This document shows positions 1 to 8,402 of a stretch of 44,158 nt of DNA, piece by piece. The notes beneath the pieces were generated by a model. It did no database searches, had not been told where the DNA came from, and saw only the letters and a program-made list of their open reading frames with translations. The stretch is from contig JAQVHV010000003.1 of assembly GCA_028696055.1 (NCBI GenBank), positions 1 to 44,158 on the forward strand. Direction: 5' to 3'. Positions within the stretch are counted from its first letter, which is position 1; each line of letters opens with the position of its first letter. A program made the translations under genes and the position numbers. The stretch is from Sulfurovum sp. (GTDB taxonomy: Bacteria; Campylobacterota; Campylobacteria; Campylobacterales; Sulfurovaceae).

Positions 1-262
1 AGCCAATAACAGCCAAAGGGAGGAAAGCGACAAAAAGTTTTTGCCAAAGAGAGATTTTTTTGAAGGAGATCTTCTCTTTATACAAGAGTAGAACCGCCAT
101 GATCGCCGCAAACTGGATGATCACTTCATAGGCTTTGGTCAGATGATCCTGGGAGACTCCCAGAAACTTACTGGCCACGATCATGTGCCCCGTCGAAGAG
201 ATAGGTAAAAACTCCGTAAAACCCTCGATAATTCCTATGATGATCGCCTGAATAATATCCAA
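1..262 (-). CDS. uppP: Undecaprenyl-diphosphatase UppP/BacA, N-terminal part (runs off the window)
   Basis: Membrane phosphatase that regenerates undecaprenyl phosphate for peptidoglycan and other envelope polymers. About 87 residues are visible. They start DIIQAIIIGIIEGFTEFLPI and continue with SSTGH, the conserved first motif of the BacA family, then a hydrophobic stretch (VIIQFAAIMAVLLLY). I place the start at a TTG at 260-262, which directly precedes Asp-Ile-Ile and follows an AAGGAA ribosome-binding site about 6 nt upstream; no ATG fits. It lies 10 nt after the ABC exporter stop, so serB, the exporter and uppP look like one transcription unit. The family call is firm; the C-terminal two thirds lie outside the window. 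Confidence 0.9.
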   Translation of the reverse strand, partial: MDIIQAIIIGIIEGFTEFLPISSTGHMIVASKFLGVSQDHLTKAYEVIIQFAAIMAVLLLYKEKISFKKISLWQKLFVAFLPLAVIG

Positions 263-272
263 AAACCGTTCC

Positions 273-2039
273 TTATATCATCGAGCTGAAATAGCTCTCG
301 TCTTTGGCCAACAGCTCTTTGGGAGTACCGCTGTCAACCACGCTGCCATCTTCGAGTACGTAGATGTACCCTGCACTCTTGATCGTACTCAGCCTGTGCG
401 CGATCGTGATCACTGTCTTTTCCCGGAGGAACTCATGCAGTGCTGAAAAGAGTCTCTCCTCGGTATGTACATCCAGTGCTGATGTAGATTCATCGAAGAT
501 CACCACTCGTGGATCACTCAGTATCATACGCGCGATGGCCACCCTCTGTCTCTGTCCACCGGAGAGTTTGATGCCGTCTTTCCCTACCAGTGTCTCCAGC
601 CCGTTTTCAAGACCGGCCAACACTGTGTCAAGTTGTGCAATGTGCAGTGCTTTCTTGATCTCTTCGTCACTGTAGCTCTTGCCCAGTGTCAAATTAAAGC
701 GCATTGTATCATTAAAGAGTTTAGGATGTTGCAATATCAGGTGGATATTTTCACGGATTGTTGAAAGTTTCAATCCCGTGTGTGGAATATCACCATAGAT
801 GATCTCCCCCTCTTCAAAAGGATAGAAGCCTACAAGAATATTTGCCAGAGTCGTTTTGCCTGAACCGCTGGCACCTACCAATGCAACTTTACTGCCTGCC
901 GGAATCTGCATATTTATATTTTTTAATACAGGTTTCTCCTTCTGGTAGCTGAAAGAGAGGTTCCTGACCTCGATGCCCAGTGTCTTGCACCCTTCAAACG
1001 GGTTTGCTTTTTCTTCTATGACCCGCTCCTGGCCAAGCGAGAAGAGACTATTGATGCGTTCGCAGGCAGCATTGGCAGTTGCGAGTACATACTGGAAGTT
1101 GATGATATCCTGTGTTGGAGCCACCATGACCCAAAGGTAAGAGAAGATCGCAAGCATCAATCCTACAGAAAGATCGGAGTATGCCACTGCAAGTATACTT
1201 ACTGCCCTGAAGATCTCATAACCGCCCAGGAATACCAGATAGGAGAACTTGATCGCAGCATCACTCCTGTAGCCATAGGCAGTGGCATGCTCTTTGAGCT
1301 CTTTTGCTTTCATTTCGCTCTTCTTGAAGAAGTACGCCTCTTTGTTGGCGGCACGTATCTGGTGGAAAAGTTCCAGAGTCTCGGTCAGTGCGTCCTGAAA
1401 CACGCCGACCGCTCTGTTCTCCTCTTTTTTCAGTTTGCCGATATTTCTTGAGAGTTTAGCGGTAAAAAAGACTACCAGCGGGTTGGTGATAAGGATAAAA
1501 AGCGCCAGCTGCCAGTGTATCCAAAGCAAAACAACGGCAGAGAAGATCAATGTAAACGAAGCGATGATAAGCTTGGAGATCGTCGTACTGATAAAGCCGT
1601 CTATCGTCTCAACATCTGTCACCAGCTTGGAAGTAACGGCTCCCACCCGCATCATTTCATACTCTTTGAGCGAGACATGCCTGAGATGCCTGAGCAGCGC
1701 CTGCCTCATTTTATAGGTCATCTCTTTTGAGATCGTCACAAAGATCTTTGCCTGCCAGATCCCCAGAAGCACACTGAACAGACGGAGCAGGAGTATCACT
1801 ATCAAGGTCGCGAACACATACCCCTTGATATCACTCTGCCAGAGATTGACCTCTATCCAGGTGATATACCCATGAGGCTTGTTTAACAAAAGTTCGTCAA
1901 CAAGGATCGGGATAAAAAGCGGGATCATCACGATAAGAAGTGTCGACAATAGGGCTATAATATTGCCCAGAATGAGTGTTTTTTTGTGCTGCAGCAACTC
2001 TTTGATGATCCCTTTGATGCTGCAGCTGTTCTGTTGCAT
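273..2039 (-). CDS. ABC exporter, fused membrane and ATPase domains (MsbA-like)
   Basis: A 588-residue half-transporter. Residues 1-320 hold about six membrane helices (for example ALLSTLLIVMIPLFIPILV near 29). The C-terminal 240 residues are a nucleotide-binding domain with Walker A GASGSGKTT, Q-loop region, signature LSGGQRQRVAIARM, Walker B VVIFDES and H-loop IAHRLS. It should dimerise in the inner membrane and export a lipid, peptide or drug. The next gene, uppP, and general resemblance to MsbA suggest an envelope-lipid substrate, but nothing in the sequence fixes it. Its ATG overlaps the serB stop as TAATG, so translation is probably coupled. Confidence 0.9.
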   Translation of the reverse strand: MQQNSCSIKGIIKELLQHKKTLILGNIIALLSTLLIVMIPLFIPILVDELLLNKPHGYITWIEVNLWQSDIKGYVFATLIVILLLRLFSVLLGIWQAKIFVTISKEMTYKMRQALLRHLRHVSLKEYEMMRVGAVTSKLVTDVETIDGFISTTISKLIIASFTLIFSAVVLLWIHWQLALFILITNPLVVFFTAKLSRNIGKLKKEENRAVGVFQDALTETLELFHQIRAANKEAYFFKKSEMKAKELKEHATAYGYRSDAAIKFSYLVFLGGYEIFRAVSILAVAYSDLSVGLMLAIFSYLWVMVAPTQDIINFQYVLATANAACERINSLFSLGQERVIEEKANPFEGCKTLGIEVRNLSFSYQKEKPVLKNINMQIPAGSKVALVGASGSGKTTLANILVGFYPFEEGEIIYGDIPHTGLKLSTIRENIHLILQHPKLFNDTMRFNLTLGKSYSDEEIKKALHIAQLDTVLAGLENGLETLVGKDGIKLSGGQRQRVAIARMILSDPRVVIFDESTSALDVHTEERLFSALHEFLREKTVITIAHRLSTIKSAGYIYVLEDGSVVDSGTPKELLAKDESYFSSMI

Positions 2040-2671
2040 TAGTCTGCGTCTACTACTTTCAGGATCTCTCTGAGATCTTTGATATCCACACAGTGTGTCG
2101 CCGCCTCTTTAAGCACCGGCTTCGCACAAAATGCCACCCTTGTGTCAGCATGGGCGAACATACTCAGGTCATTGGCCCCATCACCCACGACCAAAGTATC
2201 CTCGCGCCCTACACCAAGCAGCCCCTGCATACGGACGATCATATCGCCCTTTGCGTTGGAGTACATCATCTCTCCTCCGACTTCTCCGGTCAACATCCCG
2301 TTCTCCACATGAAGAAAATTGGAAAAGTCTGCATTGATCCCCAATCTTTCGCACGCAGGCTTGGTCGCGTTTCTAAAACCGCCCGAGAAACAGACCACCG
2401 TGTAGCCGCGTTCTTTTAGTCCGGCTACCACTTCAGCAGCACCCGGCATCATAGGAAGATTGCTGCAGATGGCATTGACCTTCTCCTCTTCCAGCCCTTC
2501 CAACAGTGCCACCCTTGCCCTGAGTGACTTATAGAAATCCAGCTCTCCGGCCATCGCACGTTCAGTGATCCCCGCTACCTGCTCTTCTAGACCCAGAGGT
2601 GCTGCCAAAAAGTCGATGGTCTCGCCATCCATCAATGTCGAATCAAAGTCAAATACTGCCAGTTTGGACAT
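2039..2671 (-). CDS. serB: Phosphoserine phosphatase
   Basis: HAD-superfamily enzyme for the last step of serine synthesis (phosphoserine to serine). The 210 residues begin MSKLAVFDFDSTLMDGE, giving HAD motif I DxDST with the nucleophile Asp8. Motif II is seen as CFSGGF and motif IV as GDGANDL near residue 163. It lacks the N-terminal ACT-like extension of E. coli SerB and matches the short epsilonproteobacterial form. The start is supported by GAGGG about 5 nt upstream. A TATAAT box lies about 30 nt upstream on the minus strand. Confidence 0.95.
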   Translation of the reverse strand: MSKLAVFDFDSTLMDGETIDFLAAPLGLEEQVAGITERAMAGELDFYKSLRARVALLEGLEEEKVNAICSNLPMMPGAAEVVAGLKERGYTVVCFSGGFRNATKPACERLGINADFSNFLHVENGMLTGEVGGEMMYSNAKGDMIVRMQGLLGVGREDTLVVGDGANDLSMFAHADTRVAFCAKPVLKEAATHCVDIKDLREILKVVDAD

Positions 2672-2696
2672 AATTACCCTCTATGTATATTTTGGA

Positions 2697-2706
2697 TAGA
2701 ATTATA
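2697..2706. promoter_or_regulatory. Overlapping divergent -10 elements between serB and metF
   Basis: The 75-bp gap between serB and metF holds ATTATA at 2701-2706, which reads TATAAT towards serB, and an overlapping TAGAAT at 2697-2702 towards metF. Positions suit the -10 box of sigma70-type promoters for both genes. No clear -35 is seen, as is common in Campylobacterota. Confidence 0.45.
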
Positions 2707-2746
2707 GCCAATTAACCCAAAATACCCAGTAAAAGGCCCATTTTAG

Positions 2747-3664
2747 ATGTTTGAAGCTTTCTGTAACAACTTATGTCATGAAAAACCGTTTATCACTGTA
2801 GAGGTCAACCCTCCGCACGGTGCATCACTCGATCCTGTTATCGAAATGATCAAGGCAAGCAACCTTGCTGATAAAGTATCGGGTTTTTCGTGTACGGATA
2901 ACCCGCTTGCAAAACTCAAAATGTCGGGCGTGCTCTCCGCGATCAAACTGCAACAGACCTTCGGTAAACCGGTGATCGCTACGATGAGCATGAGGGACAA
3001 GAACAAGCTCTCGCTGCAGTCGACACTGCTTGGTGCCAATGATTTTGATCTGAGATGTATCCTTGCGCTCACCGGTGACCCGGCAAAGCTTTCGGACCAG
3101 CCTGAAGTGAAAGGGGTTGTGGAGCGTGACTCCACCCTGCTTCTCAGCATCATCTATCACCTGAACAAAGGCGTGGACTACTCCAACAAGCCGCTCAACC
3201 CCGCACCCAAACCGATCTATCCATTCGCCGTCGCCAATGCTTATGCCAAAGATATGAAAAAACTGCAGAAGCGTATCATCAAAAAACTCAACTACGGAGC
3301 AAGAGCGATCATCACGCAGCCTGTCTATGATCTTGAAAATGCCAAAGAACTCCTGGAGATCTTTGAAGAGGCAAAAGAGATCAGTATCCGGGATACGGCA
3401 AAAGAGGCACAACTCGTCCTTGGGCAGTTCCCTATTGTAGCAGCACGTACTGCCAACTTCATCGATGACAAAGTACCGGGTATCTCAGTACCCAAAGCGA
3501 TCATCGACGAGATGAACCTCGCGGCAATGGATGGTGAAGAAAAAGAAAAAGAGGTGGGATTCGCCCTCTCCAAACGCATCTTTGACGAGATGATGGCACT
3601 GCACGGGAAAGTCCACCTGATGACGCACAATAGGTTTGATCTCTGCAGTGAGCTGATCGGATAA
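2747..3664 (+). CDS. metF: Methylenetetrahydrofolate reductase family protein
   Basis: A 305-residue protein of the MTHFR family (TIM barrel, FAD). It reduces 5,10-methylene-THF to 5-methyl-THF, supplying methyl groups for methionine. Family hallmarks are the early Glu in TVEVNPPHGAS, the flavin-site segment LALTGDP near residue 106, and YPFAVANAY and ITQPVYD in the second half. Length matches bacterial MetF (about 300). It is a single gene, divergent from serB, with AAAGG upstream of the ATG but rather far away. The sequence is somewhat divergent from E. coli MetF, so a role in C1 fixation rather than methionine synthesis alone is possible. Confidence 0.88.
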   Translation: MFEAFCNNLCHEKPFITVEVNPPHGASLDPVIEMIKASNLADKVSGFSCTDNPLAKLKMSGVLSAIKLQQTFGKPVIATMSMRDKNKLSLQSTLLGANDFDLRCILALTGDPAKLSDQPEVKGVVERDSTLLLSIIYHLNKGVDYSNKPLNPAPKPIYPFAVANAYAKDMKKLQKRIIKKLNYGARAIITQPVYDLENAKELLEIFEEAKEISIRDTAKEAQLVLGQFPIVAARTANFIDDKVPGISVPKAIIDEMNLAAMDGEEKEKEVGFALSKRIFDEMMALHGKVHLMTHNRFDLCSELIG

Positions 3665-3740
3665 TACAAAACTTATTACTTTTATAATAATTCATTAAAC
3701 TTCTCCTGCTATACTGTTCCAAAATATTTTAGGAGTATTA

Positions 3741-4046
3741 ATGTCCGAATTAATGAAGTTTAAACTCGTCAACAAGATCGAGGGGCTCTCGTTTATCCTC
3801 TTGATCTTTATCGCTATGCCGCTCAAATACAGCTTTGGATACCCCATCGCTACCAAGATCGCGGGGATGGCACACGGTCTGCTTGTTTTTGTATTTATCT
3901 ACCAGATCATCGAGGCGAAAAAAGAGGCCGGCTTTACCATGAAAGAGACAGCACTCTACTCACTTCTTTCACTCATTCCGTTTGGCTCTTTCTATACAGA
4001 CAAACTGCTTGCCAAAAAGATCGAAGACTCCAAGGTCAAAGCGTAA
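3741..4046 (+). CDS. DUF3817-type small membrane protein
   Basis: A 101-residue integral membrane protein with about three hydrophobic segments (GLSFILLIFIAMPLKY, GMAHGLLVFVFIYQII, LYSLLSLIPFGSFYTD). The pattern EGxSFxLLxFIAMPLKY...G..HG.LF..Y matches DUF3817 proteins, which have no established biochemical role. AGGAG lies 6 nt before the ATG. The last 11 bp overlap the converging end of yqaA. Family call fairly confident; function unknown. Confidence 0.8.
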   Translation: MSELMKFKLVNKIEGLSFILLIFIAMPLKYSFGYPIATKIAGMAHGLLVFVFIYQIIEAKKEAGFTMKETALYSLLSLIPFGSFYTDKLLAKKIEDSKVKA

Positions 4047-4449
4047 CCATCAAAACGATGACAGCGTAACGTGCGGCCTTGGCTGCCGCTACGATCACGA
4101 CAAACCACTTAAACTCGTATCTCAAAACCCCGGCTATAAATGTCAACGGATCTCCGATGATCGGCATCCATGAAAGCAGCAGTGTCCAACCGCCGTATCT
4201 GCCGAACGTCCTACTCGCTCTTGACATCTTTTCTCTACTCAGATAGCCTCTATTTTCCAGATAAGCTTCGCCTTTAAGTCCCAGCCAGTAGTTAACCATA
4301 GACCCCAATGTATTTCCCACGGAAGCAACCAGCCAGAGCAACCATACAACATAGCCTTCGGAAATAGCATAAATCAGTAACGCTTCGCTCCCCATAGGCA
4401 CGAGCGTAGCTGAAACAAAAGCGACAAAAAAAAGTGTGAGATAGACCAT
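4036..4449 (-). CDS. yqaA: YqaA-like DedA/VTT-family membrane protein
   Basis: 137 residues with four to five hydrophobic segments. The DedA/SNARE-associated (VTT) signature is visible: GSEALLIYAI, then ASVGNTLGSMVNYWLG (the G..xG...Y..G element), then the amphipathic stretch with FGRYGGWTLLLSWMPIIGDP. DedA proteins are linked to recycling of undecaprenyl phosphate and lipids across the membrane; YqaA itself is uncharacterised. Its ATG overlaps the lpxH-like stop (TGATG), so the two are probably cotranscribed. This would fit a shared envelope role, which is inference. Confidence 0.85.
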   Translation of the reverse strand: MVYLTLFFVAFVSATLVPMGSEALLIYAISEGYVVWLLWLVASVGNTLGSMVNYWLGLKGEAYLENRGYLSREKMSRASRTFGRYGGWTLLLSWMPIIGDPLTFIAGVLRYEFKWFVVIVAAAKAARYAVIVLMVTL

Positions 4450-5138
4450 CAGAGTCTTTTGAAGACTATCTTACCCTCTTCTATCACGCCGATCTCTCCC
4501 TGGCATGCCAGAGAGGGGAGAGAGATGTACTTTCCGATCGTTTTAGCCTGGTGAAAGTGGCCCTCTATCACAAGGTCTGCATCTTGATAATATTTTAGTA
4601 TCTGTGCAACCCGTTTCTCAAAACCGATAAAATTAAAACAGATCTCTTTCCCGGAAAGTTTACCCATGCGATGGTTGATAATAAGCTTTTCCAAGGGTTT
4701 CAAGAGGGTAAGTGTGGTCTTGTTGCGAAGCACTTTGCAGTAGAGATCATACCCAAATCCCGTCACATATCTGTCACCATGAGAGAGCGCGACCTTTTGT
4801 CCGTTCAGTTCACAGCAAATAGGTTGTTCTTCTCTGCTGTAAACCTTCATGTCGGGGAAAATCTCTGCTAGGCAGAAGTCATGGTTGCCCTCAAGATAGA
4901 TGAACTCTATCTCTTTGGAGAGTCTCTGCAGTAGTTCTATTGCTTCTTTTGAGAATATTTGGATATAGTCGTTGAAACCAAACAAAAGATCGAAGTTATC
5001 CCCCATCAAAAAGATTTGAGAGGTTTGGATCTCTTTTGCAGCGATTTTTTGAAGAAGTTTGTAAAATGCATCCCCGTGGTGGGGATAGTGGGAATCGGCG
5101 ATAAAGATGGCATTTTCTTTTATCTCTCTATTTCCCAC
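4449..5138 (-). CDS. lpxH: LpxH-like metallophosphoesterase (UDP-2,3-diacylglucosamine hydrolase type)
   Basis: 229 residues of the calcineurin-like metallophosphoesterase fold. All metal motifs are present: IADSHY (D-x-H), MGDNFD (GD), GNHDF (GNHD), LSHGD and EGHFHQ (GHxH). LpxH removes UMP from UDP-diacylglucosamine in lipid A synthesis, and length and motif spacing match. The start is a GTG at 5136-5138 with AAAAGG 7 nt upstream. It forms an operon with yqaA. Another phosphoesterase specificity cannot be excluded, but the early position of the GHFH motif and the downstream aromatic region fit LpxH. Confidence 0.82.
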   Translation of the reverse strand: MGNREIKENAIFIADSHYPHHGDAFYKLLQKIAAKEIQTSQIFLMGDNFDLLFGFNDYIQIFSKEAIELLQRLSKEIEFIYLEGNHDFCLAEIFPDMKVYSREEQPICCELNGQKVALSHGDRYVTGFGYDLYCKVLRNKTTLTLLKPLEKLIINHRMGKLSGKEICFNFIGFEKRVAQILKYYQDADLVIEGHFHQAKTIGKYISLPSLACQGEIGVIEEGKIVFKRL

Positions 5139-5183
5139 ACTTAAACCTTTTCAGACATTTCTCTCTACTTTTTTTAAAAGGAA

Positions 5184-5240
5184 GCATTGCTCTGCAATGC
5201 AAACCAAACCTGCTACCTGCTACTTACTATCTACTACCTA
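5184..5240 (-). repeat. Intergenic element copy 1: purine-rich tract plus GCATTGC hairpin
   Basis: Read on the minus strand, this begins 1 nt after the argC stop with a run of imperfect AGTAG-type units (TAGTAGATAGTAAGTAGCAGG, then TAGCAGG). It continues into TTTGGTTTGCAT and a perfect 7-bp hairpin GCATTGC-aga-GCAATGC (plus strand 5184-5200). A close relative follows greA (6296-6355), and looser ones lie at 33751-33801 and 35327-35372. It may act as a 3' end hairpin; there is no long T-run. Confidence 0.6.
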
Positions 5241-5241
5241 G

Positions 5242-6249
5242 TTACGGCATATAAGCGATCGTCGGAATCCCCATCCCTTCAGGGAAACCGCACATCAGGT
5301 TTGCTGCGGCAAGTGCCTGAGAACTTGCGCCACGCAGAAGGTTGTCTATCGCAGAGTTCACAAAGAGCGCATTGCCGTTTTTCTGTGCATAGATATCACA
5401 GAAGTGCGTGCCGGCCGTACTCTTTACATCTACAGGATTCTCCCGGATACGGATAAAGGGATCGTTCTTGTAGTGTTCTCTCAGCACCGCAAGCGGATCG
5501 ATATCCTCTTTGAGCACCGCATAGCATGATATTAGTTCACCGCGAGTCGCGGGGATAAGATGGGGCACAAAATTGACCTGCATCTTCACTCCGTGTACCT
5601 TCTCTATCTTCTCAGCGATCTCCGGTGCGTGACGGTGTTTCAGAGGGTTGTAGGCAAAGATATTGTCATTGACCGTTACAAAGTGCGTTGTTTCACTGAG
5701 CTTCTTCCCCGCACCGCTGACACCGGACTTTGCATCGACAAAAAGCGGTACGTTAGTATCCAGGTAGGGAATGAACGGCAGGATCCCCAGCAGTGTCGCT
5801 GTCGGGTAACATCCCGGTCCCGCCGCAAGGTTGGTAGACTTCAACGCTTCACGGTAGTACTCGATCAGTGCATAGACCGAACTCTCCAAATGTTCCTTAT
5901 CTTCATGCTCACAGTAGTTTGCTTCGTAGGTATCCAGCTCAAGACGATAGTCTGCCGAAAGATCAACCACCTTTACACCCTTAGCCAACACCTCTTTGGC
6001 AAATCCCATGGAAGCTTTATGGGGCAATGCCAGAAATACCAGGTCACAATGTTCAACTACACCTTCTACTGATGCCTTCTCCACATTGAGTGATACGACA
6101 CCTTCAAGTGACGGATGCAGTCTTTCGATCATGGTGTCACCCGTTGTAGTGGCAAGATAACTTAACTGAAAATGGGGATGCGTCACCAGCATCTTCACCA
6201 GTTCAAGTCCAGTATAACCGCTCGCACCTACTACACCTACATTTATCAT
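5242..6249 (-). CDS. argC: N-acetyl-gamma-glutamyl-phosphate reductase
   Basis: Third enzyme of arginine synthesis: NADPH reduction of N-acetylglutamyl phosphate to the semialdehyde. The 335 residues start MINVGVVGASGYTGLELV with the NADP Rossmann GxSGYTG motif. The catalytic Cys lies in AGPGCYPTAT near residue 147, and the dimer/active-site block KSGVSGAGK follows. The C-terminus IDNLLRGASSQALAAANLM is typical. AAGGA is 6-7 nt upstream of the ATG. No other arg gene is adjacent. Confidence 0.96.
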   Translation of the reverse strand: MINVGVVGASGYTGLELVKMLVTHPHFQLSYLATTTGDTMIERLHPSLEGVVSLNVEKASVEGVVEHCDLVFLALPHKASMGFAKEVLAKGVKVVDLSADYRLELDTYEANYCEHEDKEHLESSVYALIEYYREALKSTNLAAGPGCYPTATLLGILPFIPYLDTNVPLFVDAKSGVSGAGKKLSETTHFVTVNDNIFAYNPLKHRHAPEIAEKIEKVHGVKMQVNFVPHLIPATRGELISCYAVLKEDIDPLAVLREHYKNDPFIRIRENPVDVKSTAGTHFCDIYAQKNGNALFVNSAIDNLLRGASSQALAAANLMCGFPEGMGIPTIAYMP

Positions 6250-6295
6250 CTATTTTCCTTCATATTGGTTGGTAAACAAACCCTCTATTTATCAT

Positions 6296-6355
6296 AGCAT
6301 TGCAAGCAATGCATACCAAAACCTGCTCCCTGCTATTTCCTATCTACTACCTAGA
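6296..6355 (-). repeat. Intergenic element copy 2: purine-rich tract plus GCATTGC hairpin
   Basis: On the minus strand it begins inside the greA stop and reads CTAGGTAGTAGATAGGAAAT, then AGCAGGGAGCAGG, TTTTGGTATGCAT and a perfect 7-bp hairpin GCATTGC-tt-GCAATGC (plus strand 6297-6312). It aligns almost without gaps with the element after argC. Both start exactly at a stop codon, so they look like a mobile or amplified 3'-flanking unit. Confidence 0.6.
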
Positions 6356-6836
6356 GGTCGATCTCTTCGTAGCGTATCTCTTCGATATCATATACTTTAT
6401 CCCCGCTCGGAAGCGCTAATTCGATCTCTTCTCCCTCTTCTTTACCGATCATTGCGCGTGCCATCGGCGACTGTATGGAGATAAGATTTTTAGCCGGATT
6501 GGATTCATAGGCACCGACGATCGTGTACTTTACCTCTTTATCCGTCTCATGGTCTGTGAGTACCACTGTGGATCCGAAGCTGACTCTCTGATGGGCAAGC
6601 TTAGAGGGATCAACAACCTGTGCACGCCCAACCACATCCTGCAATTCGGTGATACGTGCCTCCATCATCCCCTGTTTCTCTTTTGCCGCATGGTACTCTG
6701 CATTCTCCTTTAGGTCACCCAGTTCTCTCGCTTCATCGATCACCCTTGCAATGATTGCTCTTTCAACATTCTTGAGATACTCAAGTTCTTGTGAAAGTTT
6801 TTTATAGGTTATTTCCAACATAGGCTCTTTTTGCAC
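6351..6836 (-). CDS. greA: Transcript cleavage factor GreA
   Basis: 161 residues. GreA rescues backtracked RNA polymerase by stimulating cleavage of the nascent RNA. The N-terminal coiled coil carries the acidic tip in DEARELGDLKENAEYHAAKE, with Asp and Glu residues that coordinate the catalytic Mg. The C-terminal FKBP-like domain has ISIQSPMARAMIGKEEGEEI. I take the GTG start at 6834-6836: CCAAAGGAAAA lies about 5-7 nt upstream, and an internal ATG five codons later has no better site. It is divergent from surE. Confidence 0.95.
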   Translation of the reverse strand: MQKEPMLEITYKKLSQELEYLKNVERAIIARVIDEARELGDLKENAEYHAAKEKQGMMEARITELQDVVGRAQVVDPSKLAHQRVSFGSTVVLTDHETDKEVKYTIVGAYESNPAKNLISIQSPMARAMIGKEEGEEIELALPSGDKVYDIEEIRYEEIDL

Positions 6837-6938
6837 AGTTTTTCCTTTGGTTTAATTTGTATCCGAGTAAAACGCTTTTCGCACACCCTGCTTTCGATGG
6901 ACGCTTCACAGCACTCGTGTTTGTTTTATCAATGTTTT

Positions 6939-6962
6939 ATTATAATTTAAGGGTATTATACC
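6939..6962. promoter_or_regulatory. Divergent promoter region of greA and surE with an 11-bp palindrome
   Basis: TATAAT at 6941-6946 faces surE. The overlapping ATTATA at 6939-6944 gives TATAAT on the minus strand towards greA. Just downstream, GGTATTATACC (6952-6962) is a perfect 11-nt palindrome and also contains a TATAAT on the minus strand. It may be a second -10 for greA, an operator, or both. Confidence 0.45.
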
Positions 6963-6987
6963 AAAAAGATTTTTTAAAGAGGTGCGG

Positions 6988-7767
6988 ATGAGACATATAC
7001 TGGTTACCAACGATGATGGTTTTGAATCCAAAGGACTGCATGCACTTGTAGAGGCGCTCAAGCCGCTCGCGCGGGTAACAGTGGTAGCACCTACGATGGA
7101 GAAGTCCGCCTGCGGACACTCACTTACCCTCACGCGGCCTTTGCGTTTCATCGAACTTGATGATGACTTTTTCAAGCTGGATGACGGTACGCCGACTGAC
7201 TGCGTCTTTCTCTCTCTCAACAAACTTTTTGATGAGGACTACAAACCCGATCTGGTGATTTCGGGGATCAACAAAGGGTCGAACATGGGTGAAGATATCA
7301 CCTACTCGGGTACGGCATCCGCTGCGATGGAAGCGGTGCTGCAGGGTATCCCTGCTATCGCCATTTCGCAGGTCTGTATCGACAAGTGCCAGAATATCGA
7401 TGATATGGGGTACGATCTTGCCCAGCAGAGCATAGCGACTTTGGTTAAGCGCATCTTTGAAGGAGCGTTTCCTCTGCCTGAGCGCAAGTTTCTCAATGTC
7501 AATATCCCTCCGATCAAAGCGGAAGCGTGTCAGGGCTTTAAAGTAACCCGGGCGGGCAAACGTGCCTACGGCAACGATGCGCATGTACACTGGAACCCGC
7601 GGGGACATGAGTACTACTGGATCGGGCTTCCGCGGCTTGACTGGCATCTCACAGAGGGACATATCACCGATTTTGAAGCGATCAGACAGAACTTCATCTC
7701 CATTACCCCTGTACATCTGGATATGACAAGCCATGATGATATCGCGGCACTGGAGGCGTGGCTGTGA
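6988..7767 (+). CDS. surE: 5'/3'-nucleotidase SurE
   Basis: Metal-dependent nucleoside monophosphate phosphatase. MRHILVTNDDGFESKGL holds the metal-binding NDD motif (Asp9, Asp10). Further landmarks are SACGHSLTLTRPL, the metal-site Asn in SGINKGSNMGED and YSGTASAAMEA. 259 residues, as expected. I choose the ATG at 6988: AAAGAGG ends 5 nt upstream, whereas the GTG at 6982 lies inside that site. The stop overlaps the tcdA start (GTGA), so the two are cotranslated. Confidence 0.95.
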   Translation: MRHILVTNDDGFESKGLHALVEALKPLARVTVVAPTMEKSACGHSLTLTRPLRFIELDDDFFKLDDGTPTDCVFLSLNKLFDEDYKPDLVISGINKGSNMGEDITYSGTASAAMEAVLQGIPAIAISQVCIDKCQNIDDMGYDLAQQSIATLVKRIFEGAFPLPERKFLNVNIPPIKAEACQGFKVTRAGKRAYGNDAHVHWNPRGHEYYWIGLPRLDWHLTEGHITDFEAIRQNFISITPVHLDMTSHDDIAALEAWL

Positions 7768-8402
7768 GATATGAGCGTTGCCGTATGCTGTTCGGAGAAG
7801 AGGGATTTGAGAAGCTTCAAAATGCCAAAGTACTTATCCTTGGGGTCGGAGGGGTCGGTTCCTATGCACTCGACTGCCTCTACCGTTCGGGCGTGAAGGA
7901 TATCACGATCCTCGATTATGACCGCTACGACGAGACCAACCAGAACAGGCAGATCGGCTCCGAAGCGGTCGGTATGCTCAAAACCAAGCGCCTGGCAGAG
8001 CTCTACCCCGGTATCAACACGATCATACAGAAGATGGATATGGCATGGGTTGAAGCCTTTGATTTTGATCCCTATGATCTGGTGATCGATGCCGCCGATA
8101 CGACCAAAGTGAAGATAGAGGTCGCCAAAAAATGCTACAAAAAGCTGATCATGTCGGTAGGTTCGGCAAAACGTTTTGATACGGCGAAGATCGAAGTGGC
8201 GACGATCTGGAAAACACACGGGGATGCCCTGGCACGCAAGATCCGCAATGAACTCAAAAAAGCGAAGTTCAGCAAAAACTTTACCGTGGTCTACTCGCCT
8301 GAAGAGGACCAGTGCAAGGTCAAAGGTTCCTGCGTCGCTGTCACCGGGGCGTTTGGGCTGACAGTCTGTTCTGAAGCGATCAAGAGGATTTTAAAAGATT
8401 AA
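7764..8402 (+). CDS. tcdA: tRNA threonylcarbamoyladenosine dehydratase TcdA (CsdL), ThiF/E1-like
   Basis: E1-like ATPase that cyclises t6A37 of ANN-decoding tRNAs to ct6A. The N-terminal GVGGVGSYALDCLYRSG is the ATP-binding loop, followed by DYDRYDETNQNRQIGS (the Asn-Arg-Gln block of the ThiF/MoeB family) and VIDAADTTKVK. 212 residues, a little shorter than E. coli TcdA, with no CxxC zinc pairs, as in TcdA rather than MoeB. The start is a GTG at 7764 with GGAGG 7 nt upstream; the GTG at 7758 is too close to that site. It ends converging on a small minus-strand gene. Confidence 0.88.
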   Translation: MRYERCRMLFGEEGFEKLQNAKVLILGVGGVGSYALDCLYRSGVKDITILDYDRYDETNQNRQIGSEAVGMLKTKRLAELYPGINTIIQKMDMAWVEAFDFDPYDLVIDAADTTKVKIEVAKKCYKKLIMSVGSAKRFDTAKIEVATIWKTHGDALARKIRNELKKAKFSKNFTVVYSPEEDQCKVKGSCVAVTGAFGLTVCSEAIKRILKD

